Of a DNA stretch of 64,000 nucleotides, positions 7,743-16,023 are shown piece by piece. The stretch lies in the NCBI GenBank assembly GCA_017992475.1, contig JAGOOO010000006.1, positions 1 to 64,000 of the forward strand, written 5' to 3'. Source of the DNA: Caldisericia bacterium (lineage in GTDB: Bacteria; Caldisericota; Caldisericia; JAAYUI01). The position numbers and the translations under genes are program-made. Position 1 is the stretch's first letter. The number at the start of each line of letters is the position of its first letter. The notes beneath the pieces are model-generated. The model was not told the DNA's origin and made no database searches. It saw only the letters and a program-made list of their open reading frames with translations.

Positions 7743-8673
7743 GCTGGCCCTCCAGAATTTCTCTTATCTTTATGACATCTTTTGAAATCTGCAAAGAGAG
7801 TTTTTCCTTGCTTTCAAATTGGATTTGATCCCTTATTTTTGCCACAAATTCGAGTTTCAATTCTCTTCCATATATCAATCCAGAATAGTCAAGAATGTGT
7901 GCCTCAAGGGAATTATCGCCACCCAAGAAAGTTGGTCTGTTCCCAATTGACACGGCACATTCGTACTTTACACCCTCGAGGTGACCAAAACAAGCATAAA
8001 CACCACCACCAGGGATTAATTTGAGGGGATTTGAAACATCCAGATTGGCTGTTGGGAAACCGAGCGATCTTCCAACCATTGCGCCAGAAACTATTGTTCC
8101 TGTCAGGAAATATCTTCTCCCAAGGAGAACGTTTGCCTCAAAGATGTTGCCTGCATAAAGGTAGTTTCTGATCCTGCTTGATGAAATCGGTTCATCACCT
8201 ATTGTTACCTGCGGGATGATGGTGCAATCTATTCCATTTTTTAGGCAGAGGTTTCTTAGTTCTTTAGTGCCAGCTTTCCCACCCCTGCCAAATGTGAACG
8301 ATGGCCCAACTGCTACGGCGCTTGCCTTTATATTGTCCTTAAGGATTATCCTTACAAAATCCTCATCTGACATGTCCCTCAGCCAGTCGGTAAAATCGGC
8401 AAGAAAAACTGTATCTATGCCCAATTCCTCAAGCAATTCGATTTTTTCATGGCTTGTAGTCAGCATTCCCCTGGAAGGGATATTCTTTGTGTACAATTTT
8501 CCATTAAAGGTGAATGCAGAGGGATAACCATTTTTTTCTTTCGCAAGCTCTATAACTTTTTGTGCAAGCATCTGGTGACCGACATGGACCCCATCAAGAT
8601 AACCGATCATGACACATGCGCCTGGTGTTTGCGTTTTTACTTGCAGGGCGGGATCACCCTTTATGACTTTCAT
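7735..8673 (-). CDS. ribF: Bifunctional riboflavin kinase / FAD synthetase
   Basis: Makes FMN from riboflavin and FAD from FMN. 312 residues in the normal RibF order: N-terminal nucleotidyltransferase with the HxGH-type motif in GYLDGVHVGHQMLA (about 24-37) and the ISSSRIR element (here PISSSRIRNYL), then a C-terminal flavokinase barrel with GRSLGFPTANL and the GGVYAC strand. The start ATG overlaps the truB stop (ATGA), showing coupling. It is the last gene of the classical rimP-ribF translation operon before the methylmalonyl-CoA genes. Confidence 0.95.
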   Translation of the reverse strand: MKVIKGDPALQVKTQTPGACVMIGYLDGVHVGHQMLAQKVIELAKEKNGYPSAFTFNGKLYTKNIPSRGMLTTSHEKIELLEELGIDTVFLADFTDWLRDMSDEDFVRIILKDNIKASAVAVGPSFTFGRGGKAGTKELRNLCLKNGIDCTIIPQVTIGDEPISSSRIRNYLYAGNIFEANVLLGRRYFLTGTIVSGAMVGRSLGFPTANLDVSNPLKLIPGGGVYACFGHLEGVKYECAVSIGNRPTFLGGDNSLEAHILDYSGLIYGRELKLEFVAKIRDQIQFESKEKLSLQISKDVIKIREILEGQHE

Positions 8674-9557
8674 AGCATTCTCTCCGGAAGCAACTGGCCT
8701 GTTGCTGGAACGTATTTACCTATTCCGACAAGCTTTTCTTTTGATCCAAATATTTTTGCCAGACCAGCATGGGCTGTGGGCGACCTCAAATTTACAGGAT
8801 TACCGTGGTAAAGGATCTCCTGCTGTCTTGTTGAAACCTGGACTTCTGGCAAATGTGACAAAAAATGTTCAGGAGGGATAATGAGATTAAGATGTGTGCC
8901 TTCAAAAACATGTTCTTCGATTTTTGAAATGGAAACGCTTTGTTCTAAATCAAATCCCTGGTCACTTGTTCTTGTCAATGCTGTCATTATGGCGCCACAA
9001 CCGGCATGTATTCCGATATCCGATATCAGTGAGCGGACATAGGTCCCTTTTGTGCAGGTGAGATTGAATTCGCCTTCCCCGGAACCTTGGTCCCAAAAAT
9101 TCAATTTCAGTTCGTCAATCTCTATTGGTTGCGGTTTTCTGGGGAGTTCGATTCCCCTCATTGCTAGTTCATAAAGTCTTGTGCCCTCAATCTTTTTGGC
9201 AGAAAACATTGGTGGTATCTGCTCGGTTTTACCAATAAACTGGGACAGTATTGCTTCTATGTGTTCTTTTGTAGTGTCACTATTGTATTCGTGCTCTGTC
9301 AGTTGACCCCAGGCATCGTAGGTATTTGATGTGAAACCAAGCTTGAATTTTGCTGTATAACTTTTTTTGTGTTCTTTGGCATAAGGGATGAGTTTTGTGG
9401 ATGCACCAAATAAAACAACAAGGACACCCCTGGCATGAGGATCAAGGGTTCCCATGTGGCCTGCTTTAGAAGCGCAATACAGCCCTTTCGCCCTGTTTGT
9501 TACCTGAAAGCTTGTCGGGCCATCTTCCTTGTTTATTGGTAGTCCACCTGAAATCAT
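8670..9557 (-). CDS. truB: tRNA pseudouridine-55 synthase
   Basis: Converts U55 of the T-loop of tRNAs to pseudouridine. 295 residues. The N-terminal motif GGLPINKEDGPTSF is followed by GHMGTLDPHARGVL, in which Asp39 is the catalytic aspartate. KSYTAKFKLGF, the IPPMFSAKKIEG segment and the GTYVRSLISDIG motif are all in order, with a PUA-like C-terminal region. It starts by ATGA overlap with nrnA and ends by ATGA overlap with ribF. Confidence 0.95.
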   Translation of the reverse strand: MISGGLPINKEDGPTSFQVTNRAKGLYCASKAGHMGTLDPHARGVLVVLFGASTKLIPYAKEHKKSYTAKFKLGFTSNTYDAWGQLTEHEYNSDTTKEHIEAILSQFIGKTEQIPPMFSAKKIEGTRLYELAMRGIELPRKPQPIEIDELKLNFWDQGSGEGEFNLTCTKGTYVRSLISDIGIHAGCGAIMTALTRTSDQGFDLEQSVSISKIEEHVFEGTHLNLIIPPEHFLSHLPEVQVSTRQQEILYHGNPVNLRSPTAHAGLAKIFGSKEKLVGIGKYVPATGQLLPERML

Positions 9558-10537
9558 TTGTTGTCGAACAGTGACTCGAATATTTGCAGTAAATTTGCTC
9601 TTACAAAAAGCCAGTCGCCAGTGGCATTAAAGCCTGCAGCATCATGATGTCCGCCACCACCATACTTCAGTGCAAGCTGGGAAAGGTCGAACATGCCTCT
9701 TCCTCTCATGGAAATACGGAACTGATCGGGTCTGTATTCTTTTGCAAAAACATAGATTTCGCAACCACCGAGTTTTCTTATCTCGTCTATTATAAAATCT
9801 GTGTCCCTGAGTTCTGCTTCAAACTCATTCATATCCTTCCAGGTGACGGCAGTTATTGCGAATTTACCCCCAAAAGAGACGGAAAGCCTCTCCATTGCCC
9901 TTCCAAGGAGCTTCCTGTTCGCGTAGCTCATCCTCTCGTAGATCATTGAGGAAACTTTTGCCGTCGACATTCCGCTTTTTAACAGCTGGGCGGTGATTTC
10001 AAATGTTTCCGATGTTGCATTTGGGTATTTGAAGGATCCTGTATCAGTGATGATTCCAGTGAAAAGACATTCGCTGATTGTTAGGCCGATCTGCATTCCT
10101 GCCGCATTGAGGATATGAAATATGTTTTCTGCGGTTGAGGATTTTGTAGTATCGACAAAGACCATTTGTCCGTAATCTTCAATGGTTGGATGGTGGTCGA
10201 TTACTATAGGATCAGAGCCTGGAGGGAAGTTCGATATGCCACACCTGTTTGGCGATGAGCCATCAACTACAATTATCCTGTAGCCTTTCCGGACGAGTTC
10301 TATCACCTCGGGGTCGCTGGCTATCTTTATATCATTAAACCCATCGAGAAAATCAAAACTGGATGGAGGATTATCAGGGCTGAAGACGATAACTTTTGAC
10401 CCATTCGATTGCATTGCCTTGGAGAGGGCAAGCGCCGACCCTATGGCATCTCCATCAGGATTTTCATGGGTCAGAATGATCACTTTCTTCGTTTTCTTCA
10501 GTTCTGCGGCTATCGTTGTCAGATCCACCTTGTTCAT
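9554..10537 (-). CDS. nrnA: DHH-family oligoribonuclease / PAP phosphatase
   Basis: Degrades short oligoribonucleotides and hydrolyses 3'-phosphoadenosine-5'-phosphate. 327 residues from the preferred start. The DHH domain shows HENPDGDAIGSA (about 24-35), IIVVDGS near 90 and VIDHHP with the DHH triad at about 114-116; the C-terminal DHHA1 domain ends with the RNA-binding GGGGHHDAAGF motif. The frame is open further upstream, but ATG 10537 is chosen because GGGAG precedes it and the upstream residues are the reverse-overlapping tail of rbfA. The overlap with rbfA is 74 bases. Confidence 0.93.
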   Translation of the reverse strand: MNKVDLTTIAAELKKTKKVIILTHENPDGDAIGSALALSKAMQSNGSKVIVFSPDNPPSSFDFLDGFNDIKIASDPEVIELVRKGYRIIVVDGSSPNRCGISNFPPGSDPIVIDHHPTIEDYGQMVFVDTTKSSTAENIFHILNAAGMQIGLTISECLFTGIITDTGSFKYPNATSETFEITAQLLKSGMSTAKVSSMIYERMSYANRKLLGRAMERLSVSFGGKFAITAVTWKDMNEFEAELRDTDFIIDEIRKLGGCEIYVFAKEYRPDQFRISMRGRGMFDLSQLALKYGGGGHHDAAGFNATGDWLFVRANLLQIFESLFDNK

Positions 10538-10874
10538 TTTCCAACTCCCTGAATGTAAATTCAAGTTTTTGTGCTTTTGATGGCGTCTCATCAAACTTGA
10601 AACGCAAAAGTGGGACTTGCCTGAATTCAATCTTTTCAGCCACAAGTTTTTGTATCATTTTTGATGCAGACGAGAGGCCTGCCTGGGTTTCATCAATCTT
10701 TTTTTGTGATCCAAGCACTGAATAATAAACAGTGGCAATTCTGAAATCTACTGATACCTTCACTTCAGTTATTGTCACAAAGCCTATTTTTGGATTGTCG
10801 ATATTCCTGATGAGCACCCAGGAAACTGCTTCCTGTATCTGGTGCTCAAGCCTTTTTTTCCTCAGGTCACTCAC
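10464..10874 (-). CDS. rbfA: 30S ribosome-binding factor A
   Basis: Binds the small ribosomal subunit during maturation of the 16S rRNA 5' end. 136 residues from a GTG start. The KH-like fold is recognisable: LRKKRLEHQIQEAVSWVL, then KIGFVTITEVKVSVDFRIATVYYSV, and PLLRFKFDETPSKAQKLE. GTG (10872-10874) is preferred over the more upstream ATG because AAGGGAG lies eight bases before it and it overlaps the ylxP stop in a GTGA junction. The C-terminus is an acidic tail (SDNDSRRTEENEESDHSD) encoded within the start of nrnA; this tail is longer than usual. Confidence 0.92.
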   Translation of the reverse strand: MSDLRKKRLEHQIQEAVSWVLIRNIDNPKIGFVTITEVKVSVDFRIATVYYSVLGSQKKIDETQAGLSSASKMIQKLVAEKIEFRQVPLLRFKFDETPSKAQKLEFTFRELENEQGGSDNDSRRTEENEESDHSDP

Positions 10875-11155
10875 GAGAAGGTCTCCCTTCTTGCAATCTC
10901 GCATGGGAGGCTACTTTCATGCTCGACAGTCTTGAAGATGTTGTCGAGAGTGATTCCTAATTCAATGCTGGAAGTGTTTATGGTGACCGCAGACAAAACA
11001 AAAACATCATGGCTGTCCTGGGCGTTTGATTCGATTGCGGCGCAATTGAAGTCATGCCTTAATCTGGCCAGTATCGGCCTGACAAGACTCCTTTTCTCTT
11101 TCAGTGATTTCACGCCAAAAAGCCTCATTGTTATCTCGATCAGGCCTACCGGCAA
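10871..11155 (-). CDS. ylxP: DUF503 / YlxP family protein
   Basis: 94-residue small alpha/beta protein of the YlxP family, normally found between infB and rbfA as here. The N-terminal pattern IEITMRLFGVKSLKEKRSLVRPIL is diagnostic (hydrophobic strand, then the SLKEKR turn). YlxP members have been linked to ribosome maturation through RbfA in a few bacteria, but the role is not settled. It directly follows infB and overlaps rbfA by GTGA. Confidence 0.88.
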   Translation of the reverse strand: MPVGLIEITMRLFGVKSLKEKRSLVRPILARLRHDFNCAAIESNAQDSHDVFVLSAVTINTSSIELGITLDNIFKTVEHESSLPCEIARRETFS

Positions 11156-14098
11156 TTATTGCACCTCTTGCGTGGTGTAGAACTCCAGTGTATCGCCAAC
11201 CTTGATGTCATTGAAACCTTGAATGCCAACGCCGCATTCATAACCAGCCTTGACCTCGTGAGTGTCTTCCTTGAACCTCTTGAGGGAGCTTATCTTGCCT
11301 TCGTAAACTGGCAATCTGTTTCTTACTACCCTTACTTTTACTTTGTGGTTGACGTAACCTTCGGAGACGAAGCAGCCTGCGATGTTGCCGACATCAGAAA
11401 TATTGAAGACCTGCCTGACCTCTGCCTGGCCGACTTTCACGTCCCTGTACTCTGGCGCTATGAGGCGTTTTATTGCCTCTGTAATTGCATCGGTCAGCTC
11501 GAATATTATGTTGTAGGTGTTTATTGGAATGCCATTCTGCTTGGCGGTCTTTTTGGCCAATGGATCGACCTGGACATTGAAACCTACAAGCATTGCTTTT
11601 GAGGCATCAGCAAGAAGCACGTCGTTGTCAGAGATGACTCCGATTCCAGAATAAACAATATTTGCCGGAATATCTTTGACCTTTATTTTTGAAAGGGCAA
11701 ATTTTACGGCATCGAGAGATCCTTCTGAATCTGCTTTTACGACCACATTAAGTTTTGTTGCGCCCTGCTGGTCGAAGACCTTGAAGAGATCATCAAGATT
11801 TGATGGGGCTTCCTCATCTGTTGGCATCTGTGGAACAGGCTGTGTTTCGAGAACTTGACCCTTTTCTGGTTTGCGTCTTCTTGAAATATCAGATGCAAGA
11901 AGGATTGATCCAGGCTTTGGTACTTGGTCAAAGCCCATTATTTTGACAGGACTTATTGCCTGTATCTTTTGTATTTTCTTGTCTGTGTGGTCGAATAGTG
12001 CCTTGACCCTTCCCCAAGCATTTCCGGCTTCGATATAATCTCCAGCTTTTAGCTGTCCGCTCTGGATAATGGCAGTTGCCAGTGGGCCAACAAACCTGTC
12101 CATGTGGGATTCAATTATTGTTCCTGCAAGCTTGCCTGCTTTGTTCATTTTCAGGTCGAGTATGTCGGCCTGGAGAAGTATCATTTCAAGGAGATCTTTT
12201 ACACCATCACCCGTTTTTGCAGTGATTGGGGCGACCATTGTGTCACCACCCCAAGCTTCTGGCGTCAGACCCAGTTCTGCAAGCTGGGAGTATAGTTTGT
12301 CGAGGTTAGCACCAGGACGATCCATCTTGTTTGCGGCCACAATGATTGTTACTTTGGCCTCTTTTGCCATGTTGAGGGCTTCGATTGTCTGTTCTTTTAC
12401 ACCTTCATCTGCGGCAATAACAAGAACAACTATATCAGTGACATTGGCGCCTTCTCTCCTCATTGTTGCAAAGGCTTCATGACCAGGAGTATCAATGAAA
12501 ACGATATCTCTGTCGTTTACTACTACCTTGTAGGCGCCGATACTTTGTGTTATTCCACCAGCTTCTCCAAGTGCAACCGAGGTTTTTCTTATGTAATCAA
12601 GAAGAGTTGTTTTGCCATGGTCGACGTGACCCATGACTGTGACGATTGGTGAGCGCGGGATCAGATTTTCATCAGAAAGTGTGCCTTCATGAGAAGTTTT
12701 AAGGCCAAAAGTAGAAGAAAGCATTTCCAAAACTGGGCCAGTAAGCTCTTCATTAGGATTTGGAATGTACCCTTGCTTGAGCATGTAGGCCATGACTCTC
12801 TGTTCTGGAACCCCTGCAGTTTTGGCAAAGACATCTATGGTGAGCTTTTGTGGTTTCACCTCAACAGGTTTTGGTGCCTGTTTTGGCTGTTGTGTTTTGC
12901 GATGACTCTTTGGTGGAGTTCTCTTGATTACGAAATGTTCTTTACCAACTATAAATGGAGCGTTTGATATCTGCTGTTTGTCTTTGTCCTTGTTATGATC
13001 AATGGCATGCTCGTATTTCTGTTTCTCTCTATCCTTGTCGATGACCGGCCTTTGTGTCATCGGTGGTTTCTGGCCACTGGAAGGCGGTCTCTGGCCAGTT
13101 GGCGGTCTTTGGGAAGTTGGTGTACGCTGGAAATTGGATCTTGGCGTAATTGGATACAGAGGCTGTTTTTGTGGAGGAAGAGGAGGAAGTTTGACTGGTT
13201 CAACCCTTTTTGGCATCTGGATGCCCGTTGGTCTTTGATCTGATCTGTATTTTGAAACTGGAACATTGAGGGTCTTATCTATTATGAGTTTCTCTGAGTG
13301 CTCAACCGGTTTTTCTACTGTCGGTTTCTCTTTTTCTTTTGCTGGCGTTACCTTTGTAGGCGTCTTTTCTTCTACCGGCCTAGTTTCATGTTTTGGTGGT
13401 TCCTTGGTTTTTGGGTGTTCAGCATGTTTTTCTTTGGTTGGTGGAGTAGAAGGGGCTGTGTGAGAAACATCTTTTTCGGCAACATCTTCTGCTACTGGTT
13501 TAACTGGTGCAGCCTCTTTGATCTCTTCCTTATGCGAAGCTTTTTTAGTCGCCGGTTTTGGCTCTGCAGTTTTTGCCTCTATGGCAATTTGCTGGGCTTC
13601 TTCCTTTGGCAACTCATGCTTTTCTTCTATTTTTGCCTCTGGTTTTGCAGCTTTTGCGTGTTTTGCCTTTTCTTCTTCCTCAAGAATTATTGATGGAATG
13701 GGCTTTTTTGCCGGAGCTTGTTTTTTTTCTGGTTTTGCTATCTTGGTTATTGGTTCCAGTTTTTGGGTAGACTTGTCCTCTTTTGAGCTGATGAGGGCGG
13801 CTTCTGCAGCTTTTGCAGCCTCTACAGCCTCTGCGGTGGCAGCCTTGAGAACCGGGGTTTTTTTCTTGTCCACATCAAACAAACTTGTTCTGGTTTGTAC
13901 TGGTGGTTTCTGTTCCTGGGAAGGGGGTGAAGCAGGACGCCTCAAAAGAAAGCTTGCCCTTATTTTGGCTGCAGTTGAATCTTCGAGTGTGGATGTCACG
14001 CTCTTGATAGATTCACCGAGTCTTTTTGCTGATTCCAGGATTTCCTGCGGATCAACACCAAGCTGAACCGCTAACTCTTCGACCTTAATCTTGCCCAT
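11156..14098 (-). CDS. infB: Translation initiation factor IF-2
   Basis: GTPase that delivers fMet-tRNA to the initiation complex. 980 residues. IF2_N helical domain at the N-terminus (VEELAVQLGVDPQEILESAKRLG), then a long low-complexity linker rich in Lys, Glu, Pro and Ala, a Pro/Gln/Arg-rich tract (about 300-350), a second IF2_N-like unit near 400-450, and the G domain from about residue 488 (GHVDHGKTT, DTPGHEAF, NKMD). Domains II, III and IV follow and end close to the normal C-terminus. AAGGTG precedes the ATG, and the start overlaps ylxR by 14 bases. Confidence 0.97.
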   Translation of the reverse strand: MGKIKVEELAVQLGVDPQEILESAKRLGESIKSVTSTLEDSTAAKIRASFLLRRPASPPSQEQKPPVQTRTSLFDVDKKKTPVLKAATAEAVEAAKAAEAALISSKEDKSTQKLEPITKIAKPEKKQAPAKKPIPSIILEEEEKAKHAKAAKPEAKIEEKHELPKEEAQQIAIEAKTAEPKPATKKASHKEEIKEAAPVKPVAEDVAEKDVSHTAPSTPPTKEKHAEHPKTKEPPKHETRPVEEKTPTKVTPAKEKEKPTVEKPVEHSEKLIIDKTLNVPVSKYRSDQRPTGIQMPKRVEPVKLPPLPPQKQPLYPITPRSNFQRTPTSQRPPTGQRPPSSGQKPPMTQRPVIDKDREKQKYEHAIDHNKDKDKQQISNAPFIVGKEHFVIKRTPPKSHRKTQQPKQAPKPVEVKPQKLTIDVFAKTAGVPEQRVMAYMLKQGYIPNPNEELTGPVLEMLSSTFGLKTSHEGTLSDENLIPRSPIVTVMGHVDHGKTTLLDYIRKTSVALGEAGGITQSIGAYKVVVNDRDIVFIDTPGHEAFATMRREGANVTDIVVLVIAADEGVKEQTIEALNMAKEAKVTIIVAANKMDRPGANLDKLYSQLAELGLTPEAWGGDTMVAPITAKTGDGVKDLLEMILLQADILDLKMNKAGKLAGTIIESHMDRFVGPLATAIIQSGQLKAGDYIEAGNAWGRVKALFDHTDKKIQKIQAISPVKIMGFDQVPKPGSILLASDISRRRKPEKGQVLETQPVPQMPTDEEAPSNLDDLFKVFDQQGATKLNVVVKADSEGSLDAVKFALSKIKVKDIPANIVYSGIGVISDNDVLLADASKAMLVGFNVQVDPLAKKTAKQNGIPINTYNIIFELTDAITEAIKRLIAPEYRDVKVGQAEVRQVFNISDVGNIAGCFVSEGYVNHKVKVRVVRNRLPVYEGKISSLKRFKEDTHEVKAGYECGVGIQGFNDIKVGDTLEFYTTQEVQ

Positions 14099-14348
14099 TA
14101 ATCACCTTTGTAAGAATTTCGTTAGAAAGCTTTATTAGTTCTTCTTTTTTTATATTGTTTCTCTTCAAGGACACCCCTATCCTTGTTTTTCCATTAGAAA
14201 GCTTTTGTATACAGTCTTTGTTTCTGCATACATAGGCGCTTCTTCCTATGGTATTACCTGTACTTTGGAGCTCTAGCCTGCCAGAAATCCTTATAAAACT
14301 CGATTTCTCGCTTTTTTTGCCACAACTCACGCACATTCTTTCCGGCAT
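14085..14348 (-). CDS. ylxR: YlxR (DUF448) RNA-binding protein
   Basis: 87 residues. Typical YlxR: MPERMCVSCGKKSEKSSFIRI at the N-terminus, GRSAYVC in the middle (matching the family GRGAYVC), then a lysine-rich C-terminal half. It sits between nusA and infB as in most bacteria and its ATG overlaps the nusA stop (TAATG). YlxR has been reported to modulate RNase P or transcription in some Firmicutes; no role is claimed here. Confidence 0.92.
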   Translation of the reverse strand: MPERMCVSCGKKSEKSSFIRISGRLELQSTGNTIGRSAYVCRNKDCIQKLSNGKTRIGVSLKRNNIKKEELIKLSNEILTKVINGQD

Positions 14349-15379
14349 TACTCCTCCATCACCTTCATGTCGATTTTGTAGCCGGTTAATCTTGAAGCAA
14401 GTCTTACATTGGAGCCTTTTTTGCCGATTGCCAATGAAAACTGGTCTGCAGAAACTGCAACCACAGCCCTCTTCTCGTTTTGGAATATCTGCACTGAGTA
14501 GACCTTTGCTGGCGATAAAGAAGACGCTACAAAAAGCCTTGGGTCCTCAAACCACCTGAGAACATCTATCCTTTCGCCCTTAAGCTCGTCAGAAATGACG
14601 TTTATTCTTACTCCCTTTGAGCCAATACACGAACCAACAGGATCAACCCTGGACTGGTTGGAATGTACGGCCACCTTGGCCCTGACCCCTGGTTCCCTGA
14701 CGATACCAATTATCTCGATGACACCTTGCATTATTTCTGGAATTTCAAGCTCCATCAATTTTGCAAGAAGATTGGGATGAGTTCTTGACAGGATTATCAA
14801 GGGTTCTCTTGTCGATCTGTCAACCCTGAGCACAAAGCAGTGGAATTTTCTGCCTGGTGTGTAGGATTCTCCTGGGATTTGCTCTTGTTTTGGAAGAAGC
14901 CCCTCGGCTTTGCCGAGGTTGAAATAGACATTTTCTCCGGTTACCCTTGAAACTTCGCCGAAAACCATGTCTTTTTCTTTGTCGGAGTATTCTTTGATTA
15001 CTTTATCTTTTTCCGCTTCCTTCAGTCTTTGCATGATTATTTGCTTGCAAGTTGATGCAGCAAAGCGACCAAAGTCTGGAGGAGTCGCTTCGATTTCTAC
15101 TGTATCTCCAATCTCAGCTTCAGGTGAGATTTTCTTTGCATCTTTTGGTGAAATCTCGAGTGTGTCATCTTCGACATTTTCCACAACTATTTTTTTGGCT
15201 ATTATCTGGATTTTCTTTTGTGAATCATCAACAATAACATCTATATTGGTATTTGCATGGTAAGTTTTTTTGTAGGCGGCCATAATACCAAGTCTTATCG
15301 CATCAAGCAAAACTGAATATTCAATGTCTTTTTCACGGGCTATATCTGCTAGGGCAGCAAAAAGTTCTGTCAGTTTCAT
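14348..15379 (-). CDS. nusA: Transcription termination/antitermination factor NusA
   Basis: Binds RNA polymerase and nascent RNA, controlling pausing and termination. 343 residues, a short NusA lacking C-terminal acidic repeats, as in Gram-positive and thermophilic lineages. N-terminal domain (LLDAIRLGIMAAYKKTY), S1 domain around 130-200 (GEVSRVTGENVYFNLGKAEGLLP), then KH1 with DPVGSCIGSKGVRI and KH2 ending ISLAIGKKGxNVRLA-like (LAIGKKGSNVRLASRLTGY). AGGAG lies before the ATG. Confidence 0.96.
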   Translation of the reverse strand: MKLTELFAALADIAREKDIEYSVLLDAIRLGIMAAYKKTYHANTNIDVIVDDSQKKIQIIAKKIVVENVEDDTLEISPKDAKKISPEAEIGDTVEIEATPPDFGRFAASTCKQIIMQRLKEAEKDKVIKEYSDKEKDMVFGEVSRVTGENVYFNLGKAEGLLPKQEQIPGESYTPGRKFHCFVLRVDRSTREPLIILSRTHPNLLAKLMELEIPEIMQGVIEIIGIVREPGVRAKVAVHSNQSRVDPVGSCIGSKGVRINVISDELKGERIDVLRWFEDPRLFVASSLSPAKVYSVQIFQNEKRAVVAVSADQFSLAIGKKGSNVRLASRLTGYKIDMKVMEE

Positions 15380-15387
15380 CTCTTCTC

Positions 15388-15822
15388 CTAGTCCACTAGC
15401 TTTGCTGATTTGATTTGGGAAAGTGGGATACTTGTTAAAATGCCGTCAGTTTCCATTATAACTGCGTTTTCGTCAGAGTCTCCTATCGTTCCCGTGACCG
15501 ATTTTTCCTGTGTTGCTACTGTTGCCTTCCGCCCTTTGAAAACAGAGAATTCGGAAGGATTTTTAAGTTTTCTGTCAATGCCTGGCGATGCCACCTCTAA
15601 TCTTGTGTAATCTGGAAGGGAAGGATCTTGTTGGAGCTTTGGAAGCGCAGCTCTTGTTATTTTTACGCAGTCATCAATTGAGATCCCCTGTGGCTTCCAT
15701 ATTACAATAGAAACCAGGTAATCTTCTTTTCCAAAAATTTCCCTTATTTCAACCAGGTTATAACCTAGTTTGTCAAGAGTTTCCAGGATTATTTCCCTGG
15801 CTTTTGGCAAATAACTGCGCAA
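15388..15822 (-). CDS. rimP: Ribosome maturation factor RimP
   Basis: Needed for 30S subunit assembly. 144 residues from a TTG start. Family features: LGYNLVEIREIFGKEDYLVSIVI, DDCVKITRAALPKL, and the signature LEVASPGIDRKLKNP, followed by the Sm-like C-terminal domain. The frame runs open for 38 more codons upstream, but TTG (15820-15822) has AGGAGG nine bases before it and gives the normal length; the upstream extension would run into the promoter. First gene of the 12-gene operon ending at 5061. Confidence 0.92.
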   Translation of the reverse strand: MRSYLPKAREIILETLDKLGYNLVEIREIFGKEDYLVSIVIWKPQGISIDDCVKITRAALPKLQQDPSLPDYTRLEVASPGIDRKLKNPSEFSVFKGRKATVATQEKSVTGTIGDSDENAVIMETDGILTSIPLSQIKSAKLVD

Positions 15823-15856
15823 TATCCTAATCCTCCTTTGTAGATTAATCCAGGTA

Positions 15857-15885
15857 ATAATATCCCATAATTTGTGTTTGCACAA
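15857..15885 (-). promoter_or_regulatory. Promoter of the rimP-infB-ribF operon, with palindrome over -35
   Basis: Minus-strand TTGTGC (15880-15885), 17-bp spacer, TATTAT (15857-15862); expected start near 15850, giving a leader of about 28 bases with the AGGAGG site. The -35 lies in an inverted repeat TTGTG-tttg-CACAA (15872-15885), a possible operator. Confidence 0.55.
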
Positions 15886-15965
15886 GTGTTTTTTGTTTTT
15901 TGGACTATTTACGGTTTTTCTATGTGCATTGACCAACTTTATGAGCTTTATATTGAGTAGAAAGG

Positions 15966-15993
15966 TTGTAAATATTTACTCCAAGATTATAAT
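15966..15993 (+). promoter_or_regulatory. Promoter of the kinase-gingipain operon
   Basis: TTGTAA (15966-15971), 16-bp spacer, perfect -10 TATAAT (15988-15993). The start codon follows 30 bases after. The -35 lies within AAGGTTGTAAATA, nearly identical to AAGGTTGTGAATA at 1081-1093. Confidence 0.6.
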
Positions 15994-16023
15994 TTTATTA
16001 ACCCGATTAAATGGAAGGTGTTC

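Noticed and set aside
12689-14066. Several plus-strand open frames across the infB N-terminal half
   Set aside because: They are shadows of the low-complexity Lys/Glu/Pro linker of IF-2 on the other strand; no ribosome sites or family features.
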